From NCBI GenBank assembly GCA_013214575.1, contig JABSSD010000004.1:31316-95315 (forward strand): DNA of 64,000 bases, written 5' to 3'. Shown piece after piece: positions 52,989-62,440 of this stretch. Under the pieces are notes generated by a model, which saw nothing but the letters and a program-made list of their open reading frames with translations, searched no databases and was not told where the DNA came from. The stretch comes from Paracoccaceae bacterium. GTDB taxonomy: Bacteria > Pseudomonadota > Alphaproteobacteria > Rhodobacterales > Rhodobacteraceae. Numbering within the stretch: the stretch's first letter is position 1; every line of letters starts with the position of its first letter. The position numbers and the translations under genes were made by a program.

Positions 52989-53807
52989 CTAGTCGCCGAG
53001 TTTAGCGTGGACCTCATCCAGATCAATCTCGCCGATTGGCATCTTGTTGGATGGATCCTCAAAATCATATTTGAACAGATCAAAATCGCGTTTGTAGATT
53101 TCATAGATCAGATGCATCGACAGATCGTCAAAATAGTCCTCCACCGGATGCGCCCGCTTGGGCCCGTGGCCTTCGCTTTCGTTGAACCGCGGGATTGCGC
53201 TCAGATCGACCGCCTGCGGCGTCTCGATCGCACCGAGAACATCCGCCATGCCGTCGTTAAAACGCTCGGTCCAGATGATCTTGTCGTATTTGCCGCCGTT
53301 CCAGATGAAGGTGGATACATGGCCCGACATGGCGGACCAGTGAATGTCAGGATCCATCGGACGGCGATAGCGGATGGTATCGCGCACAAACAGCAGGAAG
53401 CGGCGGAAACTGCGGATCTGGTCAAACTCTTGTTTGCCGTCGTCGCCGCCAACCTCGATGCCATATTCATAGGTGAGCTTTGGCACCAGATTACCGCGAT
53501 AGCGCCGCCCATTGCGCTGGATGCCGCAGATCTTGTCGAAGAACGAGCTTAGAACCCTTGTGTAGGGATTGCGCACACAGGTGAACGCATAAGACTGATG
53601 GCCCTGCACATTGCGCGAAATTGGCCCCTGGCTGTCGTCCAGCGCCCATTTGTGCAGGCCGGACTTGGCATCATGGATATCGCCGTCAAAGAATTCGCCG
53701 TGATCGGAGTAATACATGATCTGACCAATGGTCGAGCAGGCGCATTTGGGCACCACACGGTACACCACGCTTTCGCTATTCGTCATCCAAGTGCCCGGAA
53801 ATCCCAT
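52989..53807 (-). CDS. Sulfotransferase family 2 domain protein
   Basis: The 272-residue protein transfers sulfate from PAPS to a sugar. The 5'-phosphosulfate loop is VVPKCACSTIGQIMYYS near residue 20, and the 3'-phosphate motif is CVRNPYTRVLSSFFDKI near residue 80, as in carbohydrate sulfotransferases. The ATG at 53807 is chosen because GGAGG lies 9 nt before it. Divergent 151 bp away is a GT14-like glycosyltransferase gene; the two probably build a sulfated surface glycan. The acceptor is unknown. Confidence 0.85.
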   Translation of the reverse strand: MGFPGTWMTNSESVVYRVVPKCACSTIGQIMYYSDHGEFFDGDIHDAKSGLHKWALDDSQGPISRNVQGHQSYAFTCVRNPYTRVLSSFFDKICGIQRNGRRYRGNLVPKLTYEYGIEVGGDDGKQEFDQIRSFRRFLLFVRDTIRYRRPMDPDIHWSAMSGHVSTFIWNGGKYDKIIWTERFNDGMADVLGAIETPQAVDLSAIPRFNESEGHGPKRAHPVEDYFDDLSMHLIYEIYKRDFDLFKYDFEDPSNKMPIGEIDLDEVHAKLGD

Positions 53808-53958
53808 ATACTCTAACCTCCACCCGTGCTGCAATTTTTGCGGTTCCTGACGATTGCAGACATCTATATGCAAAAACCAGAACTAACTGGTTTATTCAAT
53901 CGGACTTCGCCCCTATCAAGGGATACAATGTAAAGAATTCAGGTGTATTGTCCTCAAA

Positions 53959-55536
53959 ATGGCAAAAATCGCATATATTCTGCTCTGCCATAAGGATCCT
54001 GAGGCTATCATTCAGCAGGCGGAACAGCTGACGGCAGTCGGCGATTGCATGGCGATCCACTTTGATGCCAGCGCCGACCCTGCCTCTTATGCACTGATCC
54101 GCGCGGCACTGGACCATAACCCCAATGTCACCTTTGTGCGCAAGCGCATCAAATGCGGCTGGGGCGAATGGTCGCTGGTTCAGGCCACCCTGCTGGCGGT
54201 TGAGGCCGCCGCAGCGGATTTCCCCCGTGCCACCCATTTCTACATGCTGTCCGGCGATTGCATGGCGATCAAGACCGCCGAGTTCACCCATAATTTCCTG
54301 GATCAGAACGACCGGGATTTCATCGAGAGTTTTGACTTTTTTGACAGCGACTGGATCAAAACCGGGATGAAGGAAGAGCGGCTGATTTATCGCCACCTGT
54401 TCAACGAGCGCAGCCACAAGACCCTGTTCTACGCGGCCCTGGAGCTGCAAAAACGCCTCGGGCTCAAACGCGACATCCCCAGCGACATTCAGGTCCAGAT
54501 CGGCAGCCAGTGGTGGTGCCTACGGCGGCGCACCATTGAGTGGATTTTGGACTTCACCCGCGCCCGCAAGGACGTGATGCGGTTTTTCCGCACCAGCTGG
54601 ATCCCGGATGAGACCTTTTTCCAGACGCTGGTGCGCCATCTGGTCAAGGAAAGCGAGATCGACCCCCGCACGCTGACGTTTTTGATGTTCACCGATTACG
54701 GCATGCCGGTGAGTTTTCACAACGACCACTATGACCTGTTGCTTAGTCAGGATTTCCTGTTTGCGCGCAAAATCAGCCCCGGTGCAAAACGGCTGAAATC
54801 CCGGTTGGGCAAGCTATATGCCTCTCGCAACATAGATTTCCAGATATCCAACGAGGGCCGCAGCCTGTTTAAATTTCTCACCGATCAGGGCCGGGTTGGT
54901 CGGCGGTTTGGCATGCGCTTCTGGGAGACCGAAAGCTCGCTGGGGCGGGAGCGCCAGCTGATGATTGTGGTTTGCAAGAAATGGCATGTGGCCAAACGGC
55001 TGGTCGAACAGGTCAGCCAGGTGACCGAAATACCAACCATCCAATACCTGTTTGACGAAGACAGCACCGCCCTGCCCGATCTGGGCGGCATTCAATCCTC
55101 CCTTGGCAAACGCACCCGCCATCGCCGCGCCTTGATGCGGATGCTGTTCGAGCATCATGACAGCGACCAGCTGGTTGTCTGCATGGATCCGTCCAATCTG
55201 GAGCTGATGCATGACTTCTTTTCCGACCGCTCGCTGACCCGGCTGTTGCAGATCGACTGTGACTTTTCCGACGACTACCTGAGTGGACATGCGCGACGGG
55301 TTGGCCTAGCGGGTGAGCGGACCTCGCCTGCGACCTTGGACCGGCTGCTGCCGACCATACGCAATGACATCAGCCACGAGGCAGATCGCATTCGTGACGC
55401 CGGTTTCAGCCGCTATTTTCGCATCCGCCAGTCCAATAGCAGCGAGATCAACTCCGCTGAACTGATGGCGTTCTTTGGCGTGTCGCAGGACAAGGCACTG
55501 CAGCTGGCGCAGACGCGCCACCTGTTTGAGGACTAA
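53959..55536 (+). CDS. GT14-like beta-1,6-N-acetylglucosaminyltransferase with C-terminal extra domain
   Basis: The 525-residue protein opens MAKIAYILLCHKDPEAIIQQ, the core-2/I-branching (GT14) start. FDASADP and IKCGWGEWSLVQATLLAVEA near residue 72, THFYMLSGDCMAIK near 93 and IGSQWWCLRRRTIEWIL near 180 are family blocks. The last 200 residues form a second, unassigned domain (DUF5928-type in roseobacters). No membrane helix is seen. It stands divergent from the sulfotransferase gene, hinting at joint work on a surface polysaccharide. Confidence 0.85.
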   Translation: MAKIAYILLCHKDPEAIIQQAEQLTAVGDCMAIHFDASADPASYALIRAALDHNPNVTFVRKRIKCGWGEWSLVQATLLAVEAAAADFPRATHFYMLSGDCMAIKTAEFTHNFLDQNDRDFIESFDFFDSDWIKTGMKEERLIYRHLFNERSHKTLFYAALELQKRLGLKRDIPSDIQVQIGSQWWCLRRRTIEWILDFTRARKDVMRFFRTSWIPDETFFQTLVRHLVKESEIDPRTLTFLMFTDYGMPVSFHNDHYDLLLSQDFLFARKISPGAKRLKSRLGKLYASRNIDFQISNEGRSLFKFLTDQGRVGRRFGMRFWETESSLGRERQLMIVVCKKWHVAKRLVEQVSQVTEIPTIQYLFDEDSTALPDLGGIQSSLGKRTRHRRALMRMLFEHHDSDQLVVCMDPSNLELMHDFFSDRSLTRLLQIDCDFSDDYLSGHARRVGLAGERTSPATLDRLLPTIRNDISHEADRIRDAGFSRYFRIRQSNSSEINSAELMAFFGVSQDKALQLAQTRHLFED

Positions 55537-55606
55537 ACATCTGGGCGGCGGCTGCCCAAGAGCGTCCCCTGAACGCAATTTGGGCCGCGCAACTGGCCGC
55601 GCCTGA

Positions 55607-56254
55607 TCACTTTTTCTTCCAGCTGCCCAGCCAACGGCGCAGGCCACTGCGCTTCTCGGACAGGGCATCCCCCGCCGCATAGAGACTGTCCTCCACATCC
55701 GCCAGCACCGGATCAATCCGCGCCCGGCGGAACCGCCGCCAGCGCACGTAGATCGCCCAGAACAGTGCCGCCAGCAGGGTCAGGAAGACGATATTGAACC
55801 AGTTGGTGGCCGCGTAATCCGGCCCGTCAACCGGTTTGACCGAAATCGCATTGGGATAGATCGAGTAGAACTCATTCCGCCAGCCGTAGTGGCGCAACAC
55901 CACCCATTGTGGCTCGGCCTTGGTGGACACCAGATCCGTCAGCTCGGCCTGCAAGTTGGAGCTGTCGAGCTTGAAATACGGCGGCCAGCCCCAGCCGGTG
56001 TCTTCGTTGCGAAACACCATCGGCTTGCCGTTTTCATAGAAGGCCTCGATAAACCGCACATCGCGGTTCACCGTTGTCGCGGTTTCCTGCGCGGTATCCT
56101 GTTGCGCCCAGAATATTGAGTTGGCGCCAAAATCAACCCGGCGCACATCGGTGCTGACAACCCGAACCACATCGTGCTGCGGCAGCGTATAGTGGAGGAC
56201 GGACCCGAACAGCACCCAGAAGGTGACCAGGATCACCCATTTGACATAGACCAT
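55607..56254 (-). CDS. DUF1523-type membrane protein
   Basis: The 215-residue protein has an N-terminal membrane helix (VKWVILVTFWVLFGSVLHYT), a periplasmic part with GWGWPPYFKLDSSNLQAEL and WVVLRHYGWRNEFYS, then a second helix (WFNIVFLTLLAALFWAIYV) near residue 160 and a basic tail. These features fit DUF1523 by memory. It is the last gene of the minus-strand nine-gene cluster, 12 bp after its neighbour. The role is unknown. Confidence 0.82.
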   Translation of the reverse strand: MVYVKWVILVTFWVLFGSVLHYTLPQHDVVRVVSTDVRRVDFGANSIFWAQQDTAQETATTVNRDVRFIEAFYENGKPMVFRNEDTGWGWPPYFKLDSSNLQAELTDLVSTKAEPQWVVLRHYGWRNEFYSIYPNAISVKPVDGPDYAATNWFNIVFLTLLAALFWAIYVRWRRFRRARIDPVLADVEDSLYAAGDALSEKRSGLRRWLGSWKKK

Positions 56255-56266
56255 CTGTGGCCCTCC

Positions 56267-56533
56267 TCACATGAAATTCATGACATAAACCAGCAGCGCA
56301 ATCGCCCCCAGCGGAATGATATAGACCAGCAGGATCAGCTTGCGCCGGATCGAGCCATCGTATTTTTTCAGCCCGCGCCGCACAAAGGTGTCGCGATCAA
56401 CACTCAGGCCTTTCTGCTTCCAGTGCTGCCTGAGCTTGGAGCGGCGCACAGCCCGCGAGTACAGCGACACCAGTACATAGACAACCGTCAACACGATCAG
56501 CAGGATGAACAACAGGCGTATCAACGGAAACAT
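56267..56533 (-). CDS. Small membrane protein of the cluster
   Basis: The 88-residue protein has an N-terminal helix (LIRLLFILLIVLTVVYVLVS), a basic loop (RSKLRQHWKQKGLSVDRD, then RRGLKKYDGSIRRK) and a C-terminal helix (LILLVYIIPLGAIALLVYVM). It starts directly at the end of the DUF6638-type gene with no gap, so the two are cotranslated. Function unknown. Confidence 0.75.
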   Translation of the reverse strand: MFPLIRLLFILLIVLTVVYVLVSLYSRAVRRSKLRQHWKQKGLSVDRDTFVRRGLKKYDGSIRRKLILLVYIIPLGAIALLVYVMNFM

Positions 56534-57916
56534 CTAGCGTCTCCTTTCGCGGGTCACGGCACCCCAGGGGCCAACCCTCTCGATCAATCTGTCACGGGCG
56601 CGCACCTTGGGCATGCCGGGGCGGCTCACCGGCGCGTCGTCCCCAGTCATATCAGGCTCGTGACCAAAAAGCGCGTCGCGCGCGCCGGCCTTGTCCACCG
56701 CGTATTCATTGGCCAGGAACTGCACCACATAAGCCTTTTTCGCCTCGGGCCAATCTCTGTACAGCTGATAGAACAGCGCCTTGTGGCAGATGAACAGCTG
56801 GCGGAAATCCAGCCGGGTCAGCTCCGCCAGCAGCATATTGACCAGATCGCGCTCTGGCGTATCGGCCGCCCGCAGAGAATAGAAATAGGCCGGATGGTCT
56901 GAGCTGATCCTTGGCCATTTACCGCCAGAATCCGCCCAGCGCAGCATCGCCGCCAGCCCTTCGTATTCCGGCGGCAGATCGCTGGCATGTTGCGCCGTCA
57001 GCCGCCGCAGCTTAGAGCGGTGCAGCCCGGTCAGATCATGGCCCTTACCGGCCAGCGCATCCGCTGCAATGAAATCCATCTTTTGCCGCAGGATTGCCGC
57101 CCCATCGACGCCGCGCGCCTTGACCACCGGTTCGACCAAATCGTTGTAGTCGAGAAACTTGGCAATGCGGGTCCGCTCAGACAGATCAAACACATATTTG
57201 ATCGGCAGCTCATCGGTGGGTTTGGTGCCGCTGGCAATCAGTGCCGGATGCGCCAGGCTCTGAAACAGATACAGTCCGCCAAAATGCGCGGTCCAGAAAT
57301 TGTCCTGCCGGAACGCCTCATGTTTCAACGTCACCGGGTTGCGGGTGATATCGCCGGTCTGCTTCGCCGTGGTGATCATCTCAGCAATCAGCACATCGTC
57401 AAACCAGCCGTCATCCTCGCCCTTAAAGCGGTCCACCAGCGCCCCCAGATGCGCCGCATGACGCACAGTGCCCTTGGTGGTATCCGCCTCGATCTGGATT
57501 TTATGAATATCAAACAACCGCGCCGGACTGTCGATTTCAAACACCGAGTTCACCAGCTCGCCGGCCACTGCATCTGTGGCAGTCAGGGCAAACAGCTGGC
57601 GTTCATTGTCGACAATAAACCGCCGCAGAATATCGCGGTTGACCGAGAATTGCGCGTTCAACAGCGGCGCGCCTTTCTGCTCGGTGCTCAGCAGAATAAA
57701 CTGCCGGTTGACGCCCTTGTGGTTCAGATATAGATCATCGCCCAATTCATCGCCGATCTCAGGGCTGTAGCCCGAGATATCCACATGAAAATCCACCAGC
57801 GCGGTGGTCTTGCCGATCAGATGCATCAGCGCCCGGTTATAGCGCTCCACCAAGGCAGGCGAGGAGACGTGGAAGAGGTTGCCGAACATAAGGCCGTGTT
57901 GGATGAGACGTTTCAT
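56534..57916 (-). CDS. DUF6638-type conserved protein
   Basis: The 460-residue soluble protein opens MKRLIQHGLMFGNLFHVSSP. It has no membrane helix, nucleotide loop or metal motif that I recognise. Regular features are IDGYSPEIGDELGDDLY-like acidic stretches (DISGYSPEIGDELGDDLY), SVNRDILRRFIVDNERQLF and LFICHKALFYQLYRDWPEAK. The family is named in roseobacters only by DUF. It lies between an AT-rich gene (4-base overlap at its start) and the 88-residue membrane gene. Confidence 0.8.
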   Translation of the reverse strand: MKRLIQHGLMFGNLFHVSSPALVERYNRALMHLIGKTTALVDFHVDISGYSPEIGDELGDDLYLNHKGVNRQFILLSTEQKGAPLLNAQFSVNRDILRRFIVDNERQLFALTATDAVAGELVNSVFEIDSPARLFDIHKIQIEADTTKGTVRHAAHLGALVDRFKGEDDGWFDDVLIAEMITTAKQTGDITRNPVTLKHEAFRQDNFWTAHFGGLYLFQSLAHPALIASGTKPTDELPIKYVFDLSERTRIAKFLDYNDLVEPVVKARGVDGAAILRQKMDFIAADALAGKGHDLTGLHRSKLRRLTAQHASDLPPEYEGLAAMLRWADSGGKWPRISSDHPAYFYSLRAADTPERDLVNMLLAELTRLDFRQLFICHKALFYQLYRDWPEAKKAYVVQFLANEYAVDKAGARDALFGHEPDMTGDDAPVSRPGMPKVRARDRLIERVGPWGAVTRERRR

Positions 57917-58539
57917 AATTTCCGCCCAAGCTTGCTTCTCAGATAATCCTCAACTTTCAATAGCTCACTAATGCAGTCGGCTCGAAAACAGTCTTTTTCA
58001 TCATCTAATCGATCATAAAGTATGTCGCGCCGTTCGCTGAGAATCGTTTGATACTCTTTAGCTAAATCAGTTTTCCCTCGATGCCATGCATCTAAATACA
58101 GTCGAATATGGCCGAACAATTCGTTTTCCAAGACCCTTAAAGGCTCTACTAGTTGCCTCAACTCAGAACTCCAAAGAACATCTGCTTCCGTAATAAGGGC
58201 ATCTAACTCTACCCTGCTTTTTGAGTGTTTTTCCCATCGATTAGCATAGGCATTGATAACACCCGCGCTTCTCTCATTTGAGGCATTAATTCCCTCAGCT
58301 TCTGCAGTCGAAACTTCCATTTCATGATGGAACATTGCTGGGTGACGAACACTATAGAGAGAGTCCCGAAACCTATAAATGGCCAACAAGCTTCTTTTTG
58401 CGAGATCGGTATCAGCTTCCCATACATATCTATTTTTCCATGTATTGAGGCCGGTAGCCGCGACAATGGCCGCAGTGATAGTAGCACACGCTATTAAAAT
58501 GTTCGCCAATGCTGATATTGCTGCAGAAATTTCTACCAT
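57913..58539 (-). CDS. AT-rich hypothetical membrane protein, probably acquired
   Basis: The 208-residue protein has one N-terminal helix (ALANILIACATITAAIVAAT), then a helical cytosolic part rich in Glu, Arg and Leu. The gene's base composition is visibly lower in GC (in the low to mid 40s by eye) than its neighbours. It begins 343 bp after the AAA ATPase gene ends and overlaps the DUF6638-type start by 4 bases. It resembles small membrane proteins of phage-defence or toxin loci, but no motif proves this. Function unknown. Confidence 0.65.
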   Translation of the reverse strand: MVEISAAISALANILIACATITAAIVAATGLNTWKNRYVWEADTDLAKRSLLAIYRFRDSLYSVRHPAMFHHEMEVSTAEAEGINASNERSAGVINAYANRWEKHSKSRVELDALITEADVLWSSELRQLVEPLRVLENELFGHIRLYLDAWHRGKTDLAKEYQTILSERRDILYDRLDDEKDCFRADCISELLKVEDYLRSKLGRKL

Positions 58540-58881
58540 TTCACCCCTCCCTGATATCGGTAACTAGCCTCTCTTAGCCAAACTAATTTTCCGATTTTTG
58601 CACCTTCAAAACACTCAATCCCACAGGTCAGCGCGGCTTTGCCGCGCAGCCCCCTCCGTTTGAAGCGAAACGCTCCCCCGGAGCACTTCCAAAGACCTCT
58701 CGCCCCGCATGGGGAGGCGGTTTGGGTGCCTCTTGGCAGGTCATATCGTGATGCGGGTAAGGTCATAATGAGAACGCCACTTTGCACGGTGCTTGTCGCC
58801 GGGCAGCGCCCGTCCGCCCCCATGGGCGGGCGCTTCGCTTCCGCCTGCGGTCGGGCACAGCCCTAATGTTGGAAATGAAAC
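58540..58881. other. 342-bp gap before the AT-rich gene
   Basis: No coding frame was accepted. It has a GCGCGGC/GCCGCGC hairpin near 58630 and a GC-rich run, CGCCC/GGGCG near 58807-58828. It separates the AAA ATPase gene from the AT-rich gene and could hold the latter's promoter, or mark the insertion joint. Confidence 0.5.
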
Positions 58882-60816
58882 TCACTCTTTCCCCTCCAAA
58901 TACCGCCGCTTGGCCTCTTCTTGCCGCCCAAAATCGCGCACCATAGTGTCAATCGCCACCTCGTCCGATTTGTCTGCATATCGGAACTCAGAATCAGCGT
59001 AGCGGTTGATCTCCTGGATCACCATGTCGACGGTGATCGGCACCCGCAGCTCCTCGATCATTGCTTTCTTGGTGTCGTAATCGCGGAACAGGAACAGCTC
59101 GGGGTTCTCCATCCAGTCGTCCGGCAGCTCAAAATCCATCGCCCGCACCTTCACGGCATCGGTGATGTTCTTGATGGCGCGACCAGTGAACCGCGCGTCC
59201 GCCGCTTGGATCATCTTCAGATAGCTGCCCAGCTTGGCGATGGTATCGAGGCCCCCAATCTGGCTCGCGGCGCGATCGAACACCTCCAGCAATCCGGGTT
59301 CCTGCGGCTTTGCATGCGCCTCAAATGAGCGCGCCACCGCCGCTTTGATCTCCTGCGCCGCGAACGGCTCATGCTCGCCCAGCGGAATGCTGTGGTTCTT
59401 GCCCATCAGCAGGCTCAGGATATCGATATAATCCTCACGCGATTGCGGCCCATCGACCAGGAACCGCGCCCCCGCCCGCTGGCGCAGCGCATCATCGACG
59501 TTTTCCGGGTAGTTGGAGAACATGCCAAAGGTGCAATTGCCGCGCACCACCGTATTGGCGCCACCAAAGCTCTCCATCAGCACCGCGGTGATCTCCAGCT
59601 GCCCGGCTGACGACTGCCGGTCGCCGCGCTTGCCCGCCAGCTGATCAATGTCGTCAATAGTGCCAAAGCCAATTGCGGTGGGGTCGAGGATCGAATTGAT
59701 AAAGGCCTTGGCATTCTGCCCCGATTTACCCTGATAGCTGTCGATATTATCGGTGCTCAGGTTCTGATAACGGAACGGATAGCCCGCCACCTGACAGTAA
59801 TCATGCACCAGCCCGGCCATCATCTGGATCAGCGTGGTCTTGCCGGTGCCCGGCTTGCCGTCGCCCATGAAGGTAAAGATAAATCCGCCCAGCTCAGCAA
59901 AGGGGTTCAACCGGCGCTCAAAATCATAGGCCATCAGCATCTTGGACAGCCTCAAAGCCTGATACTTGGCGATATGGTTGCCCACCACCTCATGTGGCTT
60001 TTTGAAACTCATGGTCAGCGTAGTCGACTTACCCTTGGCGGCGGGCTCAAAGCCGCGCAGGGTCAGATCATCCGCCGCCACATGCCAGGCGGCATCGGTG
60101 AACGGCGCCAGTCGCGGCGCGTTCTGTGCCCGCAAACTGACCTTTTCCATCAACTGCTCGGCAAACGCCGCCACCGTGGCAATCAGCGCCGCATCCTCAG
60201 CTGCATATTGCGCCAGCTTCTGGTCCAGCTCCCACAGCGCCCCGTGCAGCGCCAACTGCGCATTGTCACTCAGCAGCTCCTCAACATCGCCCACCTCCAC
60301 CTGCACCTCGCTGGCATGCGGCGCCAGAAGATAGGCGGTGGCATTGGCAAACACATGCAGCACCGCCAGCGCCTCCGCCGCCAGCAACTCACCAAACTCC
60401 CGCTTGCGACCGCCGTCCAGCGATCCGGCCAGATTGGCCCGCTTCAACTCCGCCAGCCCGGAAACCTCTGAGTAGGCCTCGCCCACCGCCAAAGCCACCG
60501 CCAGCGCACGGCGCAATACATGCTGCGCGGTGGCCTGCAGTGGCGAGGTCAGCGGATCATCCGCATCCGCCGCCGCAATCCGCGCCACCAGATGCACCCC
60601 CTCGGGCCGCGCAGTGGAGCGCGTCACCAGCCCCGGCGTGGTAGAGCGAAACCGCCGCCGCGTGCCCAACCCGGCCGAGCGTTCCGGCGCCGCCACAGCC
60701 TGCGCCTGAGCAATGCGCGGCGTATGGTCAAACCCCTCCAACATCAAAGCCGCCGCACCGTAATGCTTGCGGATATCCTCCTCACGCAGTTCCATCTGAT
60801 CGCTTGTTAGGCTCAT
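58882..60816 (-). CDS. AAA-family ATPase
   Basis: The 644-residue protein has an uncharacterised Ala-rich helical N-terminal half (residues 1-300), then an AAA module. Walker A is FMGDGKPGTGKTTLIQMMAG near residue 318, Walker B GFGTIDDIDQLAG near 383, sensor-like NCTFGMFSNYPEN near 427, and the arginine-finger region QRAGARFLVDGPQSRED near 445. A C-terminal lid follows. It overlaps the upstream lipoprotein gene by 4 bases. It is likely the motor or remodelling component of this cluster; the substrate is unknown. Confidence 0.88.
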   Translation of the reverse strand: MSLTSDQMELREEDIRKHYGAAALMLEGFDHTPRIAQAQAVAAPERSAGLGTRRRFRSTTPGLVTRSTARPEGVHLVARIAAADADDPLTSPLQATAQHVLRRALAVALAVGEAYSEVSGLAELKRANLAGSLDGGRKREFGELLAAEALAVLHVFANATAYLLAPHASEVQVEVGDVEELLSDNAQLALHGALWELDQKLAQYAAEDAALIATVAAFAEQLMEKVSLRAQNAPRLAPFTDAAWHVAADDLTLRGFEPAAKGKSTTLTMSFKKPHEVVGNHIAKYQALRLSKMLMAYDFERRLNPFAELGGFIFTFMGDGKPGTGKTTLIQMMAGLVHDYCQVAGYPFRYQNLSTDNIDSYQGKSGQNAKAFINSILDPTAIGFGTIDDIDQLAGKRGDRQSSAGQLEITAVLMESFGGANTVVRGNCTFGMFSNYPENVDDALRQRAGARFLVDGPQSREDYIDILSLLMGKNHSIPLGEHEPFAAQEIKAAVARSFEAHAKPQEPGLLEVFDRAASQIGGLDTIAKLGSYLKMIQAADARFTGRAIKNITDAVKVRAMDFELPDDWMENPELFLFRDYDTKKAMIEELRVPITVDMVIQEINRYADSEFRYADKSDEVAIDTMVRDFGRQEEAKRRYLEGKE

Positions 60817-61229
60817 TTTGTCATGGTCTCCAATGTCTCACTTGAAACTCTAAAATCGCGGCCTTCCTGGCCAGCTGATGTTCTCATGTCGACCGGGTAG
60901 ACCTCGGTCCACCGAAACCCCAGAGAAACACCCGACAGCACAATAGGATGCTCATCATCCGCAAAACACACCCGCACAAGAACGGCCCCGGCAAGCATGT
61001 TTCCCCTAGTCTTTTCAAAACACGGACCTGTTTTGGGCCAGGGCCCTGCTTCGTCCTCACGATCCAAACGCCGATAGCCGCGGCGCAACAGCCATTGCTG
61101 ATACGCTTGGACATCCAAGTCGGGTTCGGTCAGTCGTTGTGACACCACCTCAGCAGAGGGGCGAACCACTGGCGTACATGCAGCAGCCAGCCCCAACAGC
61201 ACGACGGCGAGCAAATGACGTCCCTTCAT
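60813..61229 (-). CDS. Hypothetical lipoprotein
   Basis: The 138-residue protein has a lipobox, LLGLAAACTP, near residue 17 after a short leader. Two further Cys lie in the mature part (GPCFEKTRG and VRVCFADDE) and could form a disulfide. It begins at the ATG at 61229; a TTG one codon earlier is less likely. The stop overlaps the AAA gene start by 4 bases. Membrane-anchored partner of the cluster; function unknown. Confidence 0.78.
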   Translation of the reverse strand: MKGRHLLAVVLLGLAAACTPVVRPSAEVVSQRLTEPDLDVQAYQQWLLRRGYRRLDREDEAGPWPKTGPCFEKTRGNMLAGAVLVRVCFADDEHPIVLSGVSLGFRWTEVYPVDMRTSAGQEGRDFRVSSETLETMTK

Positions 61230-61278
61230 CAACCAACTCCCTCTAAACCAAGCCCTGGCGCCTCAAATCCCGAGCCAG

Positions 61279-61296
61279 CTTCATCTGGCTAAAAAT
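61279..61296 (+). repeat. Dispersed repeat word, copy in the gene cluster
   Basis: Exact copy of the 18-base word at 38152-38169, followed by ATCTCCGCCGGAGGCTC. The CTCCGCCGGAG part is a palindrome. It lies in the 89-bp gap between the lipoprotein gene and the 373-residue gene. Confidence 0.7.
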
Positions 61297-61318
61297 ATCT
61301 CCGCCGGAGGCTCAAAAT

Positions 61319-62440
61319 CTAATAGCGCAACACCTGCCCGGCATCGCTGACCACATATTTATCCACATCCCCAAACCCCGGCGGATCCTGCTCGGCCAGC
61401 ACCTGAAACGGATGCTGAGGCAGGATGATCGAGCGCTGGGTGCGGGTTGCCCCGGTATCAGCGCCACGGCCACCAAAGGGATCCAGCGCAAACACCTCGC
61501 GCTGCACCTTGCCAAACCAGCCGGACCGTTCCTGGCGCACATCCTCGCTGCTCAGCTCCTCCAGTGTCCAGGCCAGCGCCCAGTCCTGACCGGGCGGCGA
61601 TCCGGCCTCCTCCAGCACCCGCCGCAATGGCCCCGACTGCTCGGTATAGGCCGAGGAATACATCGGCCCCACATGATACCGCCGCAGGTGTTTGGGGTGC
61701 AGCTGGTCAAAATCCTCGTCAAAGCCCTTGGCGATGGTCAGCAATTTCAGCCCCGCCAGCCCCTGCGCCATCAGATGCGCCTGCACCTCGGGCCAGCGAT
61801 ACTGATCTTTGGGCAGTGCGGTCTTGCCGCTGTCCTCCAGCTCCAGCAGATAGATCACCGGCAGATTGACCTGACTGTCATAGGCCGCCCAGTGGATCAG
61901 AAACCGGCGCCGATCCCCCTGCGCCATGCCCAGCCACTGACACACCGGATCATTCTGGGTCCAGAACAGATCGCCCTTCAGCAACTCCTGATAATACAGC
62001 CGCTGCGACAGCGCGAATTGCAGCTTGGTGGGCACCTCGCGGTCCGAGATGATCATACGCACCATGTCATCCTTAAGCTGCTCCTCCGAGGGCATATTGG
62101 CCAGATGCCGCTCTGCCTGCTGCGCATCATTGGCCATGGTCAACAGTTCCGAGGCCACCGGAAAGCCACTGTCGCGCCGGTCCATCGCCAGAGAGCCAAA
62201 GAACCGACCGGTATCGCGCCCCACCAGCAGGTATTTCATCGAGAGCGCCCGAAAGGTGAAATTCAGCCGCATCAGATAGGTGGTCAGCGCCTTGACGTCA
62301 TGTTTGTCCAGCGCCCCCTCGGCCTGCATCGTGCCAGCCACGCGGGTCAGGTGTTCGGTGATGATCTCGAATTTCTTGAAATACCGGCGCGAGGCGAAGG
62401 TATCACTGAGGCCGGTGTGGTCTTTTGCCTGGTCAGTCAT
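61319..62440 (-). CDS. Conserved hypothetical cytosolic protein
   Basis: The 373-residue protein is mostly helical. It opens MTDQAKDHTGLSDTFASRRY and contains LKDDMVRMIISDREVPTKLQ and FLIHWAAYDSQVNLPVIYLL, and ends DVDKYVVSDAGQVLRY. No nucleotide, metal or membrane motif was found. It overlaps the 106-residue gene by 4 bases. I do not recognise a family outside roseobacter clusters of this kind. Confidence 0.75.
   Translation of the reverse strand: MTDQAKDHTGLSDTFASRRYFKKFEIITEHLTRVAGTMQAEGALDKHDVKALTTYLMRLNFTFRALSMKYLLVGRDTGRFFGSLAMDRRDSGFPVASELLTMANDAQQAERHLANMPSEEQLKDDMVRMIISDREVPTKLQFALSQRLYYQELLKGDLFWTQNDPVCQWLGMAQGDRRRFLIHWAAYDSQVNLPVIYLLELEDSGKTALPKDQYRWPEVQAHLMAQGLAGLKLLTIAKGFDEDFDQLHPKHLRRYHVGPMYSSAYTEQSGPLRRVLEEAGSPPGQDWALAWTLEELSSEDVRQERSGWFGKVQREVFALDPFGGRGADTGATRTQRSIILPQHPFQVLAEQDPPGFGDVDKYVVSDAGQVLRY

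Noticed and set aside
53808..53873. Longer start for the sulfotransferase
   Set aside because: A strong ribosome site stands before 53807, and the extra 22 residues have no family match.
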